A stretch of 64,000 nucleotides of DNA, from NCBI GenBank assembly GCA_038142205.1, contig JAYQJO010000001.1, positions 372,001 to 436,000 of the forward strand, given 5' to 3'. Position numbers and translations under genes: made by a program. Below, piece after piece: positions 46,867 through 55,913 of the stretch (within the stretch, counting starts at the first letter, position 1; the number at the start of each line of letters is the position of its first letter). The stretch comes from UBA7359 sp038142205 (GTDB lineage: Bacteria; Pseudomonadota; Gammaproteobacteria; Eutrophobiales; Eutrophobiaceae). The notes beneath the pieces are model-generated. The model saw only the letters and a program-made list of their open reading frames with translations, did no database searches and was not told the origin of the DNA.

Positions 46867-49008
46867 TTAAGCCACTGAGATCTGAATATCGTTAAGCGAA
46901 TTAATGCTAACGTTATTCAATTCAACAAAGGTTGTGGCGTTAGAAAAATCACCGTCTGCATCAAAGTCCGCAGTTAGTGATGTGTTGGTGCCATCAGTAG
47001 TGAAGTTCAGCCATTGATTCACGTCGAGATTGGCAAGTGATGAGCTAAGATCAAACTGTAAAGCATCTTCATCAAGTGCAAAAACAAGAATGGAATCGAT
47101 GTTTGAATCAACATCACTTTGTCTCCAAAAGAAAGTATCATTACCACTACCACCGGTTTAGGTGTCTTGACCTGTCATTCCGCGGATAAAATCATTACCA
47201 CCCGCACCATTCAGTTCATTATCAAGACGATTACCTCGAAAGGTATCGTTGTAGTTAGTACCAATAACATTTTCTATAGATTTAAGTGTGTCAGAATCAC
47301 CACCAGTGACTTTCTTACGATGGATATCGACATTGATAGCAGAGTCAATGGAAAGATAAGATACGGTATCAATACCGGAACCACCATCAACGACATCTCT
47401 ACCTGAACCAGAAATGATGAAATCATCATTGGAACCGGCATAGATTTTATCGTTGCCGCTACCAGCGTCAATATAATCATTACCTGTTCCAGCACGAATA
47501 ACATCGTTCAAGTCTCCGGCATAGATCGTATCATCACCAGAACGACCATCAATAGAGTCATTACCATTGCCGCCATAAATAGTGTCGTTTCCGCTACCAC
47601 CATCAATGTTGTCCTGACCATCATCACCATAGATGAGATCATTACCTGAACCACCTTCCAGGCGATCATTACCACCACCGCCATGTAAGGTATCAGTACC
47701 AGATTGACCATAAAGATGATCATTACCTAATGAACCTGATAAATAATCATCGCCTGAACCACCATCGATATGATCATTTCCCGATTCACCGTAAAGGCTA
47801 TCTGTATCTGATCCGCCGTAGATGTGATCACTACCAGTACCTCCGTAGATAACATCATCACCAGTTTGTCCATGAATCACATCATGTCCGGAGTCACCTT
47901 TAACACTATCGTTACCACTACCGGCTTCAATCGTATCATTGTTAGAACCACCTTCAATAATGTCATTACCTGAACCACCATAGATATTATCTACGCCATC
48001 ACCTCCATAAAGCTTGTCGTGACCGGCACGGCCATGGATATCATCATTACCTCTACCGCCATAGATAACATCGTTCTGTTTGGTAATCATGATTAGGTTA
48101 CCATCAAGGTCGTATCGACCCAGTTGGCCATCAGCATCGTATGCATAATAATAACCTACGTCATCAGGACCACTACCTTGGGATACATTTGGATCAAGTA
48201 CTCTGGCATTGGATTGACCGATATCAACAGTAAAAATCGAATCATCAAAGTCTCGATCTCCACCGTTATACAAATCCTCAAAACCTAAAGTGATTTCACC
48301 TGCATCGGAGTTTAATAAACCGACTGTGTGTAAAATTCCGTCCGGGTTAAGACTGTAATCATTCCCATCGACACCAGCAGCGGTGTGATAGGTGTGATAT
48401 ACAATTTGCGTTTCCTGATCATCAGTACCAATGTGCCAAAGTTGTGGATTGGTTGAGTCGAGACTGGCGTTTGAGCCATCTGCATTACGAAAAACCAATT
48501 GACTATTTTCAAAGTCCATACCGGCATATCCATTATTATATGAATAACCATTAGCAACAATAAAAAAGCCAATTTGATCTCCGGCATTAAGTTCAAGCGG
48601 ACTAGAACTTACACCGCCAACCAAATCACCACCTGACCCTTGTAGACTGGCATTTGCAAAGTGAAATTGAACATCGTAAATATTTCCGTTCTCATCCACT
48701 TTATAACTACCTAATGAATTGCGATAGCCAGCTGTTTCACCTTCAAAGATCACCTGACCTTGATAATCTTCAGTAATAGTGACGGCAGCTAAATTAACAT
48801 AGCTTGGTCCGCCACTACCCCAAAGTTCATCATTACCAGATTCACCGTAAATAGTGTCGTCGCCCAGACCGCCGTAAGCGAGATCATGCCCATTATCAGC
48901 ATAGATAAGATCATCGCCTGCACGTCCTGAGAAAACTTCATGGCCTCTACCGCCTTGCAATACGTCATCATCAAGCGTGCCGATGATAGGCTTAATTGCA
49001 TCAGTCAT
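46867..49008 (-). pseudogene. RTX/DUF4114 secreted protein with in-frame TAA before the secretion signal
   Basis: Open from ATG 49008 to TAA 47158 (616 residues), then in the same frame to TAA 46867 (713 codons in total). Order: RTX nonapeptides (about 1-55, G-G-x-G-x-D), DUF4114 domain (about 70-275, ending G-F-E-D-L-Y-N-G-G-D-R-D-F-D-D), some two dozen further calcium-binding repeats (about 310-560). After the stop comes T-G-G-S-G-N-D-T-F-F-W and a typical 95-residue type I secretion C-terminus ending L-N-D-I-Q-I-S-V-A. Position 617 is Leu in such repeats (D-T-L-T-G-G), so TTA to TAA is the simplest change. No epimerase or protease domain; most likely an extracellular matrix or adhesive protein. 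AGGAG precedes ATG 49008. Confidence 0.88.
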
Positions 49009-49031
49009 TATAGAGTCTCCTATTTAAGTTA

Positions 49032-49060
49032 AAAAATGAGTTATAAAAATAACTCGCCCA
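49032..49060 (-). terminator. hairpin between alg8 and the RTX gene
   Basis: GAGTTAT / ATAACTC with a 4-5 base A/T loop, followed on the minus strand by a T-run. Could partly separate alg44-alg8 transcription from the RTX-secretion genes. Confidence 0.5.
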
Positions 49061-49127
49061 TTTCCATCTTTAGATGAAATCGTCTAGCGACTTGCTTAAT
49101 GCAAAACGCTGTTGTTTGTTTATAAAA

Positions 49128-50687
49128 TTAATTAATAATGCCGGAATACATCCAGACAGAAAGTACAAGTGCCGTTACCAAAACTGTTGTCATCCATGTA
49201 GCCATCCAGTCTTTCAATTGGTCGGCCAAGGTATTGCTCATACCTGAAGCCTGGTTTCCTCGGTTAGTCCAACGTTGTTTTGATAATCGAGATATGAATT
49301 AAAATTTTACTGCCGCATTTAATAATTGGTTATAGTATAGAATGAATGGCCATTCAAGATGAACAGTATTGCTATAACGAAATAAAAATAACGACAAGGC
49401 CATACGTGAGATAGCAATCCATATAAAGTAAGCAATAATAAAACTAAAATCCTGTAAGAACGTAACACTGAGAGCGACGATGGGGCTGAACAACATAGTC
49501 CACATCGCAATGCGCTGATCCATAACGCACCACCAAATAAAGAAACCAATCTTTTTTGGTCCAAGTGCTAATGCACGTGAACCATTCCTGAGCATGTTGC
49601 CAGACCAGCGCCGGAAGTTTTGTGTCATGCGTTCTATGCCGGAACCATCGACTTCTTCGATTGTGTAGACCAACGCATCGGAAACATAAGCCATCTTGGC
49701 ATCCTGAGTTAACATGAAATACCAGGTACTTTTGTCATCACCAGAAAGAAATCGAAACTTACCCCATAACCAATGTTCAAGGTGATCAGCTTCGAGCATC
49801 CTTATAAAGTCATACTTTGTTAAATGGTTAGCTCTGAATACGGACATGCGTCCTGTTAGTGTTAGAACTTTGTTTGACATGGCATGTGATTGCATTGCTA
49901 TTCGTCTTTGAGCAAATCGCATGGTTAACCATGATTGCATCCAGCCGGGACCAAAACATAATACTTCTTCATCAGTTGTAACTGCCTGTAATTCAGGATC
50001 AGCTTCAAACAATGGCGTACATTTGCGCAAAATACCCGGTGCAAGAACAGCATCACCATCCATGAAGACAATCAGATCATCTTTATGAATACGGCGACGA
50101 GACATAGCGCGTAATACCAATCCAATAGCCATTCGTTTACCAGAAACATTTTGTCGTACCATGACAAACTCGAGAGGTAAGTCTTCTGCATGTTGACGCA
50201 GATAATTCATGATGATGTTTTCATCATATATATCACCTGAACCTAACCATAAAGTCGTTGGAATACCCGACTCTCTAACTTCACGACAAATACTTTGTAA
50301 AACCAGTTCAGTTGTATCGCGCCGTTCCATAAATGTGGTCATCATGAAATGCACATGACGTGGACGCCATCCTTCCTGCCAACGTTTCTCAGAGGCAGCG
50401 CGCATTTTAGGAAAGAGAATGTGTTGATATATTTCTGAACGAACGACATGCGTAAACCACCAGCTATATCGCCATATACCGAGACTACCTAATGTAATTG
50501 TGACCATTCGTATTTCCGGATCCCAAACCGTATTGGGAAAAAACATAATTAATAAACAGCACAGTCCGAAATAAAGTGAGAGCTTATAAAGTGTAAAGAA
50601 AGGCCATTTTTTTGGGTCATCAACAGATTTCTCTCCACTGATAATGGCGCTGTAATCACGAATTGATTTATTATTATGCGTTATCAT
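49128..50687 (-). pseudogene. alg8: Alg8-like polysaccharide synthase (GT2), in-frame TAA near the C-terminus
   Basis: 462 codons to TAA 49299, then the same frame continues 56 residues to TAA 49128 (F-I-S-R-L-S-K-Q-R-W-T-N-R-G-N-Q, then a last membrane helix), matching the end of Alg8. Two N-terminal helices, GT2 domain with F-M-D-G-D-A (about 214-219), E-E-V-D-G-S-G and Q-N-F-R-R-W (about 355-360), C-terminal helices. Polymerises mannuronate from GDP-mannuronate in Pseudomonas; the same sugar here is inference. The stop falls where relatives have an aromatic residue (K-I-Y-type). Loss of the final helix may or may not abolish activity. 12 bases downstream of alg44. Confidence 0.9.
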
Positions 50688-50699
50688 TTCGTATTGCCT

Positions 50700-52136
50700 T
50701 TAAATAGAAATACCTATATTGGTATCGCTTTGTGTAACAGGCGACGTATCCTGAATTACATCAAACTCTGTATTGTCAATTACATCAAACTCTGTATTGT
50801 CACTCTTAAACATGGTTCGTATTGTTTGAGGTAAATGACGTTTTAACTTTGATGCCGGAAATAAAACAACAACTGGCATACCAGAGCGGATTGAATTGAA
50901 TTCTAAAACCTTATCCGTAGCCATTAGTTCAAGCTCTACCAGAACGGATCGATTCGTATCACTTGCAGGTCTGTATTGATAACCATCGTCACTCAAGAAA
51001 GCTTTATCAGGCCTTATTTGTAGTACCCTTGCCATGACATAACTGTCCATTGCAGGGAAATACACTTGAGCTTGTTGATTGATCATTAAGCTCTTTGATT
51101 CGGTATCAGTGACAAATGCATTGACTCTGGGTAATTGCGATCTTTCAAACAAACCAATCGTTTCACCACTTTTAATTGTTGAACCGTGGTTACGTAATAG
51201 ACTGACTAAACGACCATCATCCGGAGACTCAATACTGAGATTTTCTTTATATTCATAAAGGTTTAATACATCCTGTGTTGCCAGAGTTATTTCTTGCTGC
51301 ATTTGATCAATATCAATTTGAATCAAACGAATTTCTTTATTGTTTTTGTTCTTACTCATCTCAATTGCAAGTTGATAACGCTTACGCAATGAATCAAGCT
51401 CGAGTTTTTTCAATTCAAGTTTATTCTTAGCTTCATCGATTGATTTCTGTAGATTTGGCGAATCGATCTCGATCAAAACCTGACCTTTAGTCACTACTTG
51501 ATCTAGATTGGCATTTACTTTTTGTATACGACCATCAACTAGTGAAACAAGCGGTTCTACCGGTGTGGCAGTGATTGCGGTATTAACTTTCAGACTTAGA
51601 ATATTTTCATAAACCGTAATGCCAAGATAAGAAAATAAAGTTAAGCCTAATAAAATATAAAACACCGACATGCCGATAAGTTTCACAGGCCAACGATTAA
51701 CAGGCACTTCTTCTAGTGGACTTGGATCAGGACTGGTTGATACCGGGGTGACCGGAGAATCAATTCTTAATATCGTGTCACCGATAGGTACCATTGAGCC
51801 GCGCACCAACTGTTCAATAAAATGTTGTAACAGTTCAATTTGTCTTTCTGATAATTCAATAAATTTAAATGCTGCAGATTGATGTGAACCATCAAATCGA
51901 ACCAGTTCAACTTCAACATCAAACGCGATATCAAATCCTTGGAAAGGTAATTTGAAATAAACCGGGAAAGTATCAGTCGGTTTGAAACCCTCATCAAATC
52001 TGTCCCATCCCGCAACACGAAAGCCTCCCATACTCCAGTCAACGACGGAGTAGAATTGACCATCGATCCTGATATCAAGTGGCGTCCTCACTCGATGATG
52101 CAGTCGTTGGCAGGCTTTTTCTCGTGTTATTTTCAT
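50700..52136 (-). CDS. alg44: Alg44-like PilZ / membrane-fusion protein
   Basis: 478 residues. PilZ domain (about 10-120) with the c-di-GMP motif R-L-H-H-R-V-R ... D-W-S-M-G-G, one helix (about 158-180), then a HlyD-like periplasmic part with coiled coil (about 225-300) and barrel. This is the Alg44 layout: c-di-GMP binding switches on the Alg8 synthase. The extreme C-terminus has an 8-residue tandem duplication D-N-T-E-F-D-V-I from a 24-bp repeat. First gene of the minus arm; AGAGAG before ATG 52136. The window also encodes a GGDEF-EAL protein that could supply the signal. Confidence 0.93.
   Translation of the reverse strand: MKITREKACQRLHHRVRTPLDIRIDGQFYSVVDWSMGGFRVAGWDRFDEGFKPTDTFPVYFKLPFQGFDIAFDVEVELVRFDGSHQSAAFKFIELSERQIELLQHFIEQLVRGSMVPIGDTILRIDSPVTPVSTSPDPSPLEEVPVNRWPVKLIGMSVFYILLGLTLFSYLGITVYENILSLKVNTAITATPVEPLVSLVDGRIQKVNANLDQVVTKGQVLIEIDSPNLQKSIDEAKNKLELKKLELDSLRKRYQLAIEMSKNKNNKEIRLIQIDIDQMQQEITLATQDVLNLYEYKENLSIESPDDGRLVSLLRNHGSTIKSGETIGLFERSQLPRVNAFVTDTESKSLMINQQAQVYFPAMDSYVMARVLQIRPDKAFLSDDGYQYRPASDTNRSVLVELELMATDKVLEFNSIRSGMPVVVLFPASKLKRHLPQTIRTMFKSDNTEFDVIDNTEFDVIQDTSPVTQSDTNIGISI
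50755..50802 (-). repeat. 24-bp perfect tandem duplication in alg44
   Basis: Two adjacent identical 24-bp units (unit begins ATTACATCAAACTCTG on the plus strand, 50755 and 50779), adding eight residues in frame at the Alg44 tail. Confidence 0.95.
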
Positions 52137-52264
52137 TAATCTCTCTTTGTAAATCGTTATGTTTTCTCTATAAGAGCAAGCTCAATGCCAATGTATTTTT
52201 TTTTAATAAAAACAGTAGGTTATGGTGTTTTTTAGGAAATATCGTGAATCTAAGTAACGTGTTA

Positions 52265-52300
52265 TTTGCATATTGCAAAGAGAAATTTGCATATTGCGAA
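52265..52300. promoter_or_regulatory. two tandem LuxO-box-like enhancer sites
   Basis: TTTGCA-TAT-TGCAAA (52265-52279, perfect dyad) and TTTGCA-TAT-TGCGAA (52286-52300, one mismatch), centres 21 bp apart, two helical turns. The core TTGCA-N3-TGCAA equals the LuxO box known upstream of Vibrio qrr genes. They lie about 140 bp upstream of the sigma-54 promoter, a usual enhancer distance, and could also serve the divergent alg44 gene. Confidence 0.85.
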
Positions 52301-52419
52301 CCAAGCCGGGAATTTCATCATAAAAGCCCTCAATTTAAGCTTTATCAAGCAACTGAAAAGTAATGAAGGGTGTACGTAAAATATTGTTAATTAAGTAAAA
52401 AAAATAAATAAATGCAGTT

Positions 52420-52435
52420 TGGCACAGGCTTTGCC
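52420..52435 (+). promoter_or_regulatory. sigma-54 (-24/-12) promoter of the algI arm
   Basis: TGGCACAGGCTTTGCC matches TGGCAC-N5-TTGC exactly, with GG and GC 12 bases apart. Predicted start about 52446, giving a 49-base leader to the small peptide gene. Confidence 0.88.
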
Positions 52436-52494
52436 CTATAAGCCCTAAACAGAATAAATGTTTAACCAAACAGCAATAACAACGGAGAAAGAAA

Positions 52495-52653
52495 ATGAAG
52501 AAATTTGAAAATAACTTATTAACGCTTGATTACGACATCATCACTTTAGATGACTTAATGATGAATATGGATAGTTACGATAGCAGTGTCTATGAATCAG
52601 CGAATGATGATTACTACGGTGGTGTGATACCAACCGGCCATGCTTTGAACTAA
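52495..52653 (+). CDS. acidic 52-residue peptide, first gene after the sigma-54 promoter
   Basis: ATG 52495 with GGAG 8-9 bases upstream, TAA 52651. Very acidic (many D and E), rich in Tyr, Met and Asn, no Cys, no signal peptide or membrane helix; ends D-D-Y-Y-G-G-V-I-P-T-G-H-A-L-N. Codon use resembles its neighbours. It begins the plus-strand operon, 35 bases before algI. I recognise no family. Candidates: a regulatory peptide, or an exported or modified peptide (the G-G near the end recalls double-glycine cleavage sites, but the local ABC protein lacks a C39 peptidase). Coding status is likely but unproven. Confidence 0.6.
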   Translation: MKKFENNLLTLDYDIITLDDLMMNMDSYDSSVYESANDDYYGGVIPTGHALN

Positions 52654-52688
52654 ATCGAATTTTATTACGAGACATTGAGAAAAAATAA

Positions 52689-54100
52689 ATGATCTTTTCA
52701 ACCAATCTGTTCCTCTTCCTCTTCCTACCGGTCTTCTTACTGGTGTATTACACCACGCCAGTAAGATATCGGTCCTGGACGATATTGATTGGAAGCTACA
52801 GTTTCTATGCGTGGTGGCGTGTTGACTTTTTAGCGTTATTTATTGCTGTGACATTGTGGAACTATCTGTTTGGTTTAAGGATCGCACAGGCCGAATTCAA
52901 GTCGACAATAGCGAAACGTTACTTAGCGGTTGGAATAACGGGTAACTTATTAACATTAGCTTACTTTAAATACGCCAACTTTGGTATTACGTCGGTAAAC
53001 GCTGCCATGACACAACTTGGATTAGATCCTGGTTAGTGACACATGTGATTTTACCGATTGGTATATCGTTTTATATCTTTCAGGCAATCAGTTATATCAT
53101 TGATGTCTATCGTCAAGATACACCGCCAACAAAAAATTTAATCGACTTTGCAGCATTTATCGCATTATTCCCGCAGCTGATTGCAGGACCCGTATTACGC
53201 TACAAAGATATTGCCGATCAATTTACATACCGGACACATACCTTGGAAAAATTTTCCTTAGGTGTACAACGATTTATGTTGGGTTTTATTAAAAAGGTTT
53301 TTATTGCCGATAGTATTGCCCCATTAGTTGATAACGGTTTTGCCTTAGAAAACCCAACAACAGCCGATGCATGGTTATCAATACTGGCCTATAGCGCACA
53401 ACTTTATTTTGATTTCTCCGGTTATGCTGATATGGCTATTGGCTTAGGTCTAATGATGGGTTTTCGTTTTTGCGAAAACTTTAACCAACCGTATATGAGT
53501 CAATCAATTACGGAATTCTGGCGTCGTTGGCATATCAGTCTTTCATCGTGGTTACGTGATTACTTATACATTTCATTGGGCGGTAACCGTGGTTCGAAGT
53601 TAAAAACCTATCGTAATTTAATATTAACCATGTTGCTAGGTGGCTTTTGGCATGGTGCAAACTGGACCTTTATCGTCTGGGGCGCATGGCATGGCGGCAT
53701 ACTCGCGATAGAAAAAGCGTTAGGCGTTGATACGAAAGGTGAAGGTTTAAACATCTTCAAATGGATGTTGACATTATTATTAGTGATGATCGGTTGGGTA
53801 ATCTTTCGTGCAGACAGTATGACAAGTGCATTCACCTTATATGGCGCGATGTTTAGTAATAATGGTTTCGAATTAAGCACAACGTATTCTCATTCCATAA
53901 CAAGCTTACAACTTAGCATGTTAGTTATCGCATTATTCATCATTGTAGTGGGCGGATTACTCGGTAAATACAACGTATTTAAAGCTGTTCAGACACAATT
54001 CTCTGCAGGTCTAGCAACTGTCGTATTGCCATTATTTGTATTGTCGATATTTAAATTGTCGGCACAAAGTTATTCAGCCTTTTTATATTTCCAGTTTTGA
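52689..54100 (+). pseudogene. algI: AlgI-like MBOAT O-acetyltransferase, split by a one-base deletion
   Basis: The first frame (52689-53036) gives 115 residues typical of AlgI: V/I-F-S-T-N-L-F-L-F-L-F-L-P-V-F, S-Y-x-F-Y-A-W-W-R-V-D-F. The second (GTG 53036 - 54100) gives 354 residues from T-H-V-I-L-P-I-G-I-S-F-Y through P-Q-L-I-A-G-P-V-L-R-Y-K, H-I-S-L-S-S-W-L-R-D-Y-L-Y and catalytic F-W-H-G-A-N-W. Adding one T after 53030 (CCTGG to CCTTGG) joins them as D-P-W-L-V-T-H-V-I-L, 470 residues, the AlgI length. The stop and second start overlap (TAGTG), so coupled translation of two halves is conceivable. Transfers acetyl across the inner membrane to AlgJ/AlgX. Confidence 0.9.
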
Positions 54101-54111
54101 GCAATAAGATA

Positions 54112-55251
54112 ATGATAAAACTATATCAATTCATACATAGCAGTATTTTTGTTATCACTATTGTCAGTGTCGGAATAGTCTCGCTCGCTAATAAACCATT
54201 AGATATGAATGCAATTAAAGAAACGACAGTATTAAATGGCGAAACAGCTCGTGCCTTGGAAACAAACTATGATGAAAAACTATCAATCAAACAGTTTGCA
54301 GTGAATCTTTGGGCCGCTGTTGAATACCGTTTGTTTAACGAAGGTAAACAAGGCCTCGTTATAGGAAAAGAAGGTTGGTTATATACCGATGAGGAATTCA
54401 AAAGTTCTGAAAAAAGCCAATGGGCTCTGCAAAACAATCTTTCTTTTATTAAATGGATAAATAAAGAATTTAGTAAACGACATGTCAATCTAATCATCGT
54501 GCCTGTGCCAGCAAAAGCACGGGTTTATGCTGATAAATTAAATAAAGACAAACCCGATAATTTACACATAAATACATATCAAGTATTACTTACCGAATTA
54601 AGAGCAGCGTCAGTTCATGTGGCAGACAGTTATCAAGCGATGCAGCGTGATAAAAAATCACATGCGCAATTTCTAAAAACAGATACGCATTGGACACCAG
54701 ACGGTGCCAAGGCGGTCGCTAATCATGCAGCACAGTACATTACAAGTAAAACTAAAATGGAATTAGTTACAAACGAATACGTGACAGAGCGTAAACAAAC
54801 AAAAGAATTAAAAGGCGACTTGTTTAACTACTTACCGTTGTCTCCTTGGTTTGAAGACTTATTACCAGACTCCGATCAGATAACTCTTTATCAAACCTAT
54901 CAGGCTTCAGATGAAGCGGTGGATGATTTGTTTGCAGAAACAAGTGACACCGTTGCATTAGTCGGTACGAGTTATAGCGCAAACCCAAACTGGAATTTTG
55001 AGGGTGCGCTTAAACAAGCGCTTTCAACAGACATTATTAATTATGCAGAAGAGGGGCAAGGGCCAATAAAACCCATGATGCGCTTTCTACAAACTTACGA
55101 AACAGAAATGCCGGATTTAAAACTGGTAATTTGGGAAATCCCTGAGCGCTATTTATCCGTGGCTTATCAGGATGTTTATGCAAAGCGAGAAGCGATGGAG
55201 ATAAATGACACACTGATAGCAAAAGAATTCAAACCAACACTTAACTTATAA
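54112..55251 (+). CDS. algJ: AlgJ-like SGNH O-acetyltransferase
   Basis: Start ATG 54112, 12 bases after algI; TTG 54097 is possible but would overlap algI. 379 residues: signal anchor (about 7-28), SGNH-like catalytic domain with K-E-G-W-L-Y-T, D-T-H-W-T-P-D-G-A (catalytic Asp/His, about 186-194) and V-G-T-S-Y-S (catalytic Ser, about 288-293). Periplasmic O-acetylation of the polymer together with AlgI and AlgF. Could also be named AlgX-like; no carbohydrate-binding C-domain is seen. Confidence 0.88.
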   Translation: MIKLYQFIHSSIFVITIVSVGIVSLANKPLDMNAIKETTVLNGETARALETNYDEKLSIKQFAVNLWAAVEYRLFNEGKQGLVIGKEGWLYTDEEFKSSEKSQWALQNNLSFIKWINKEFSKRHVNLIIVPVPAKARVYADKLNKDKPDNLHINTYQVLLTELRAASVHVADSYQAMQRDKKSHAQFLKTDTHWTPDGAKAVANHAAQYITSKTKMELVTNEYVTERKQTKELKGDLFNYLPLSPWFEDLLPDSDQITLYQTYQASDEAVDDLFAETSDTVALVGTSYSANPNWNFEGALKQALSTDIINYAEEGQGPIKPMMRFLQTYETEMPDLKLVIWEIPERYLSVAYQDVYAKREAMEINDTLIAKEFKPTLNL

Positions 55252-55270
55252 CACTTTATAACAGGAGCTT

Positions 55271-55900
55271 ATGATGAGAACGTCAAATATAACCACAACA
55301 AGTCTTTTAGCTTGTGCAAGCGTATTAGCCGTGCAATCGCATGCCGCTGATGAAGCAGCACTCTATGATCTTGCGCCAAAGAATTCTGCATTCGTGAGAT
55401 TAATTAGTAACGTCAGTGATAAATCTATCAGTATGAAAGTGGAGGATAAATTATTACTTTCAGAAAATTATTGCCAGGCAAGTAATTATGAATACGTTAA
55501 TGCGGGTGACTATCAAATCAATATTGAAGATATGAATTGGTCAGGCACGTTAAACGCAAATAAGACCTATACATTTGTTATGAATGATAATCATATTAAT
55601 GTAATCGAGAATGACATATTCAAAAATCCTAAGAAAGGACAGTTTTCGACGTATAACCTCACGGATAAAGAAACGCTTTCAGTAAAAACACAAGACGGTA
55701 AGAAAACGGTCTTTCCTGAAGTGAATAATGAGCAACATGTTTCACGCGAAGTAAATCCTATTAAGATCGGCTTGGCGGTTTTTGATGCGGATTCTAAGTT
55801 AGTCGAAGCCGGAACAGCACATTTCCAGCGTGGCAAATCAAATAATTTGTTTGTTTGCGGTAGTGAACAAAACTATCTCGCTAGTTGGACGAATCAATAG
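55271..55900 (+). CDS. algF: AlgF-like periplasmic O-acetylation protein
   Basis: 209 residues, family length. ATG 55271 or adjacent ATG 55274; the latter is 6 bases from AGGAG and better spaced. Signal peptide (cleavage S-H-A-A), then D-E-A-A-L-Y-D-L-A-P-K-N-S-A-F-V-R-L and C-terminal A-G-T-A-H-F-Q-R-G, the AlgF pattern: two beta-sandwich domains that link AlgJ and AlgX. Same operon, 20 bases after algJ. Confidence 0.92.
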   Translation: MMRTSNITTTSLLACASVLAVQSHAADEAALYDLAPKNSAFVRLISNVSDKSISMKVEDKLLLSENYCQASNYEYVNAGDYQINIEDMNWSGTLNANKTYTFVMNDNHINVIENDIFKNPKKGQFSTYNLTDKETLSVKTQDGKKTVFPEVNNEQHVSREVNPIKIGLAVFDADSKLVEAGTAHFQRGKSNNLFVCGSEQNYLASWTNQ

Positions 55901-55913
55901 AAGGTTATAGATC

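Noticed and set aside
46867..49008. RTX protein as an AlgE-type mannuronan C5-epimerase
   Set aside because: No catalytic right-handed helix module (A-module); only RTX repeats and DUF4114 are present.
49092..49104. Third LuxO box before the RTX gene (TTGCTTAATGCAA)
   Set aside because: One half-site base off, single copy, and no sigma-54 promoter between it and the RTX start.
52436..52495. Qrr-like small RNA from the sigma-54 promoter
   Set aside because: The leader is only about 50 bases and runs into a well-formed small gene; no terminator hairpin follows.
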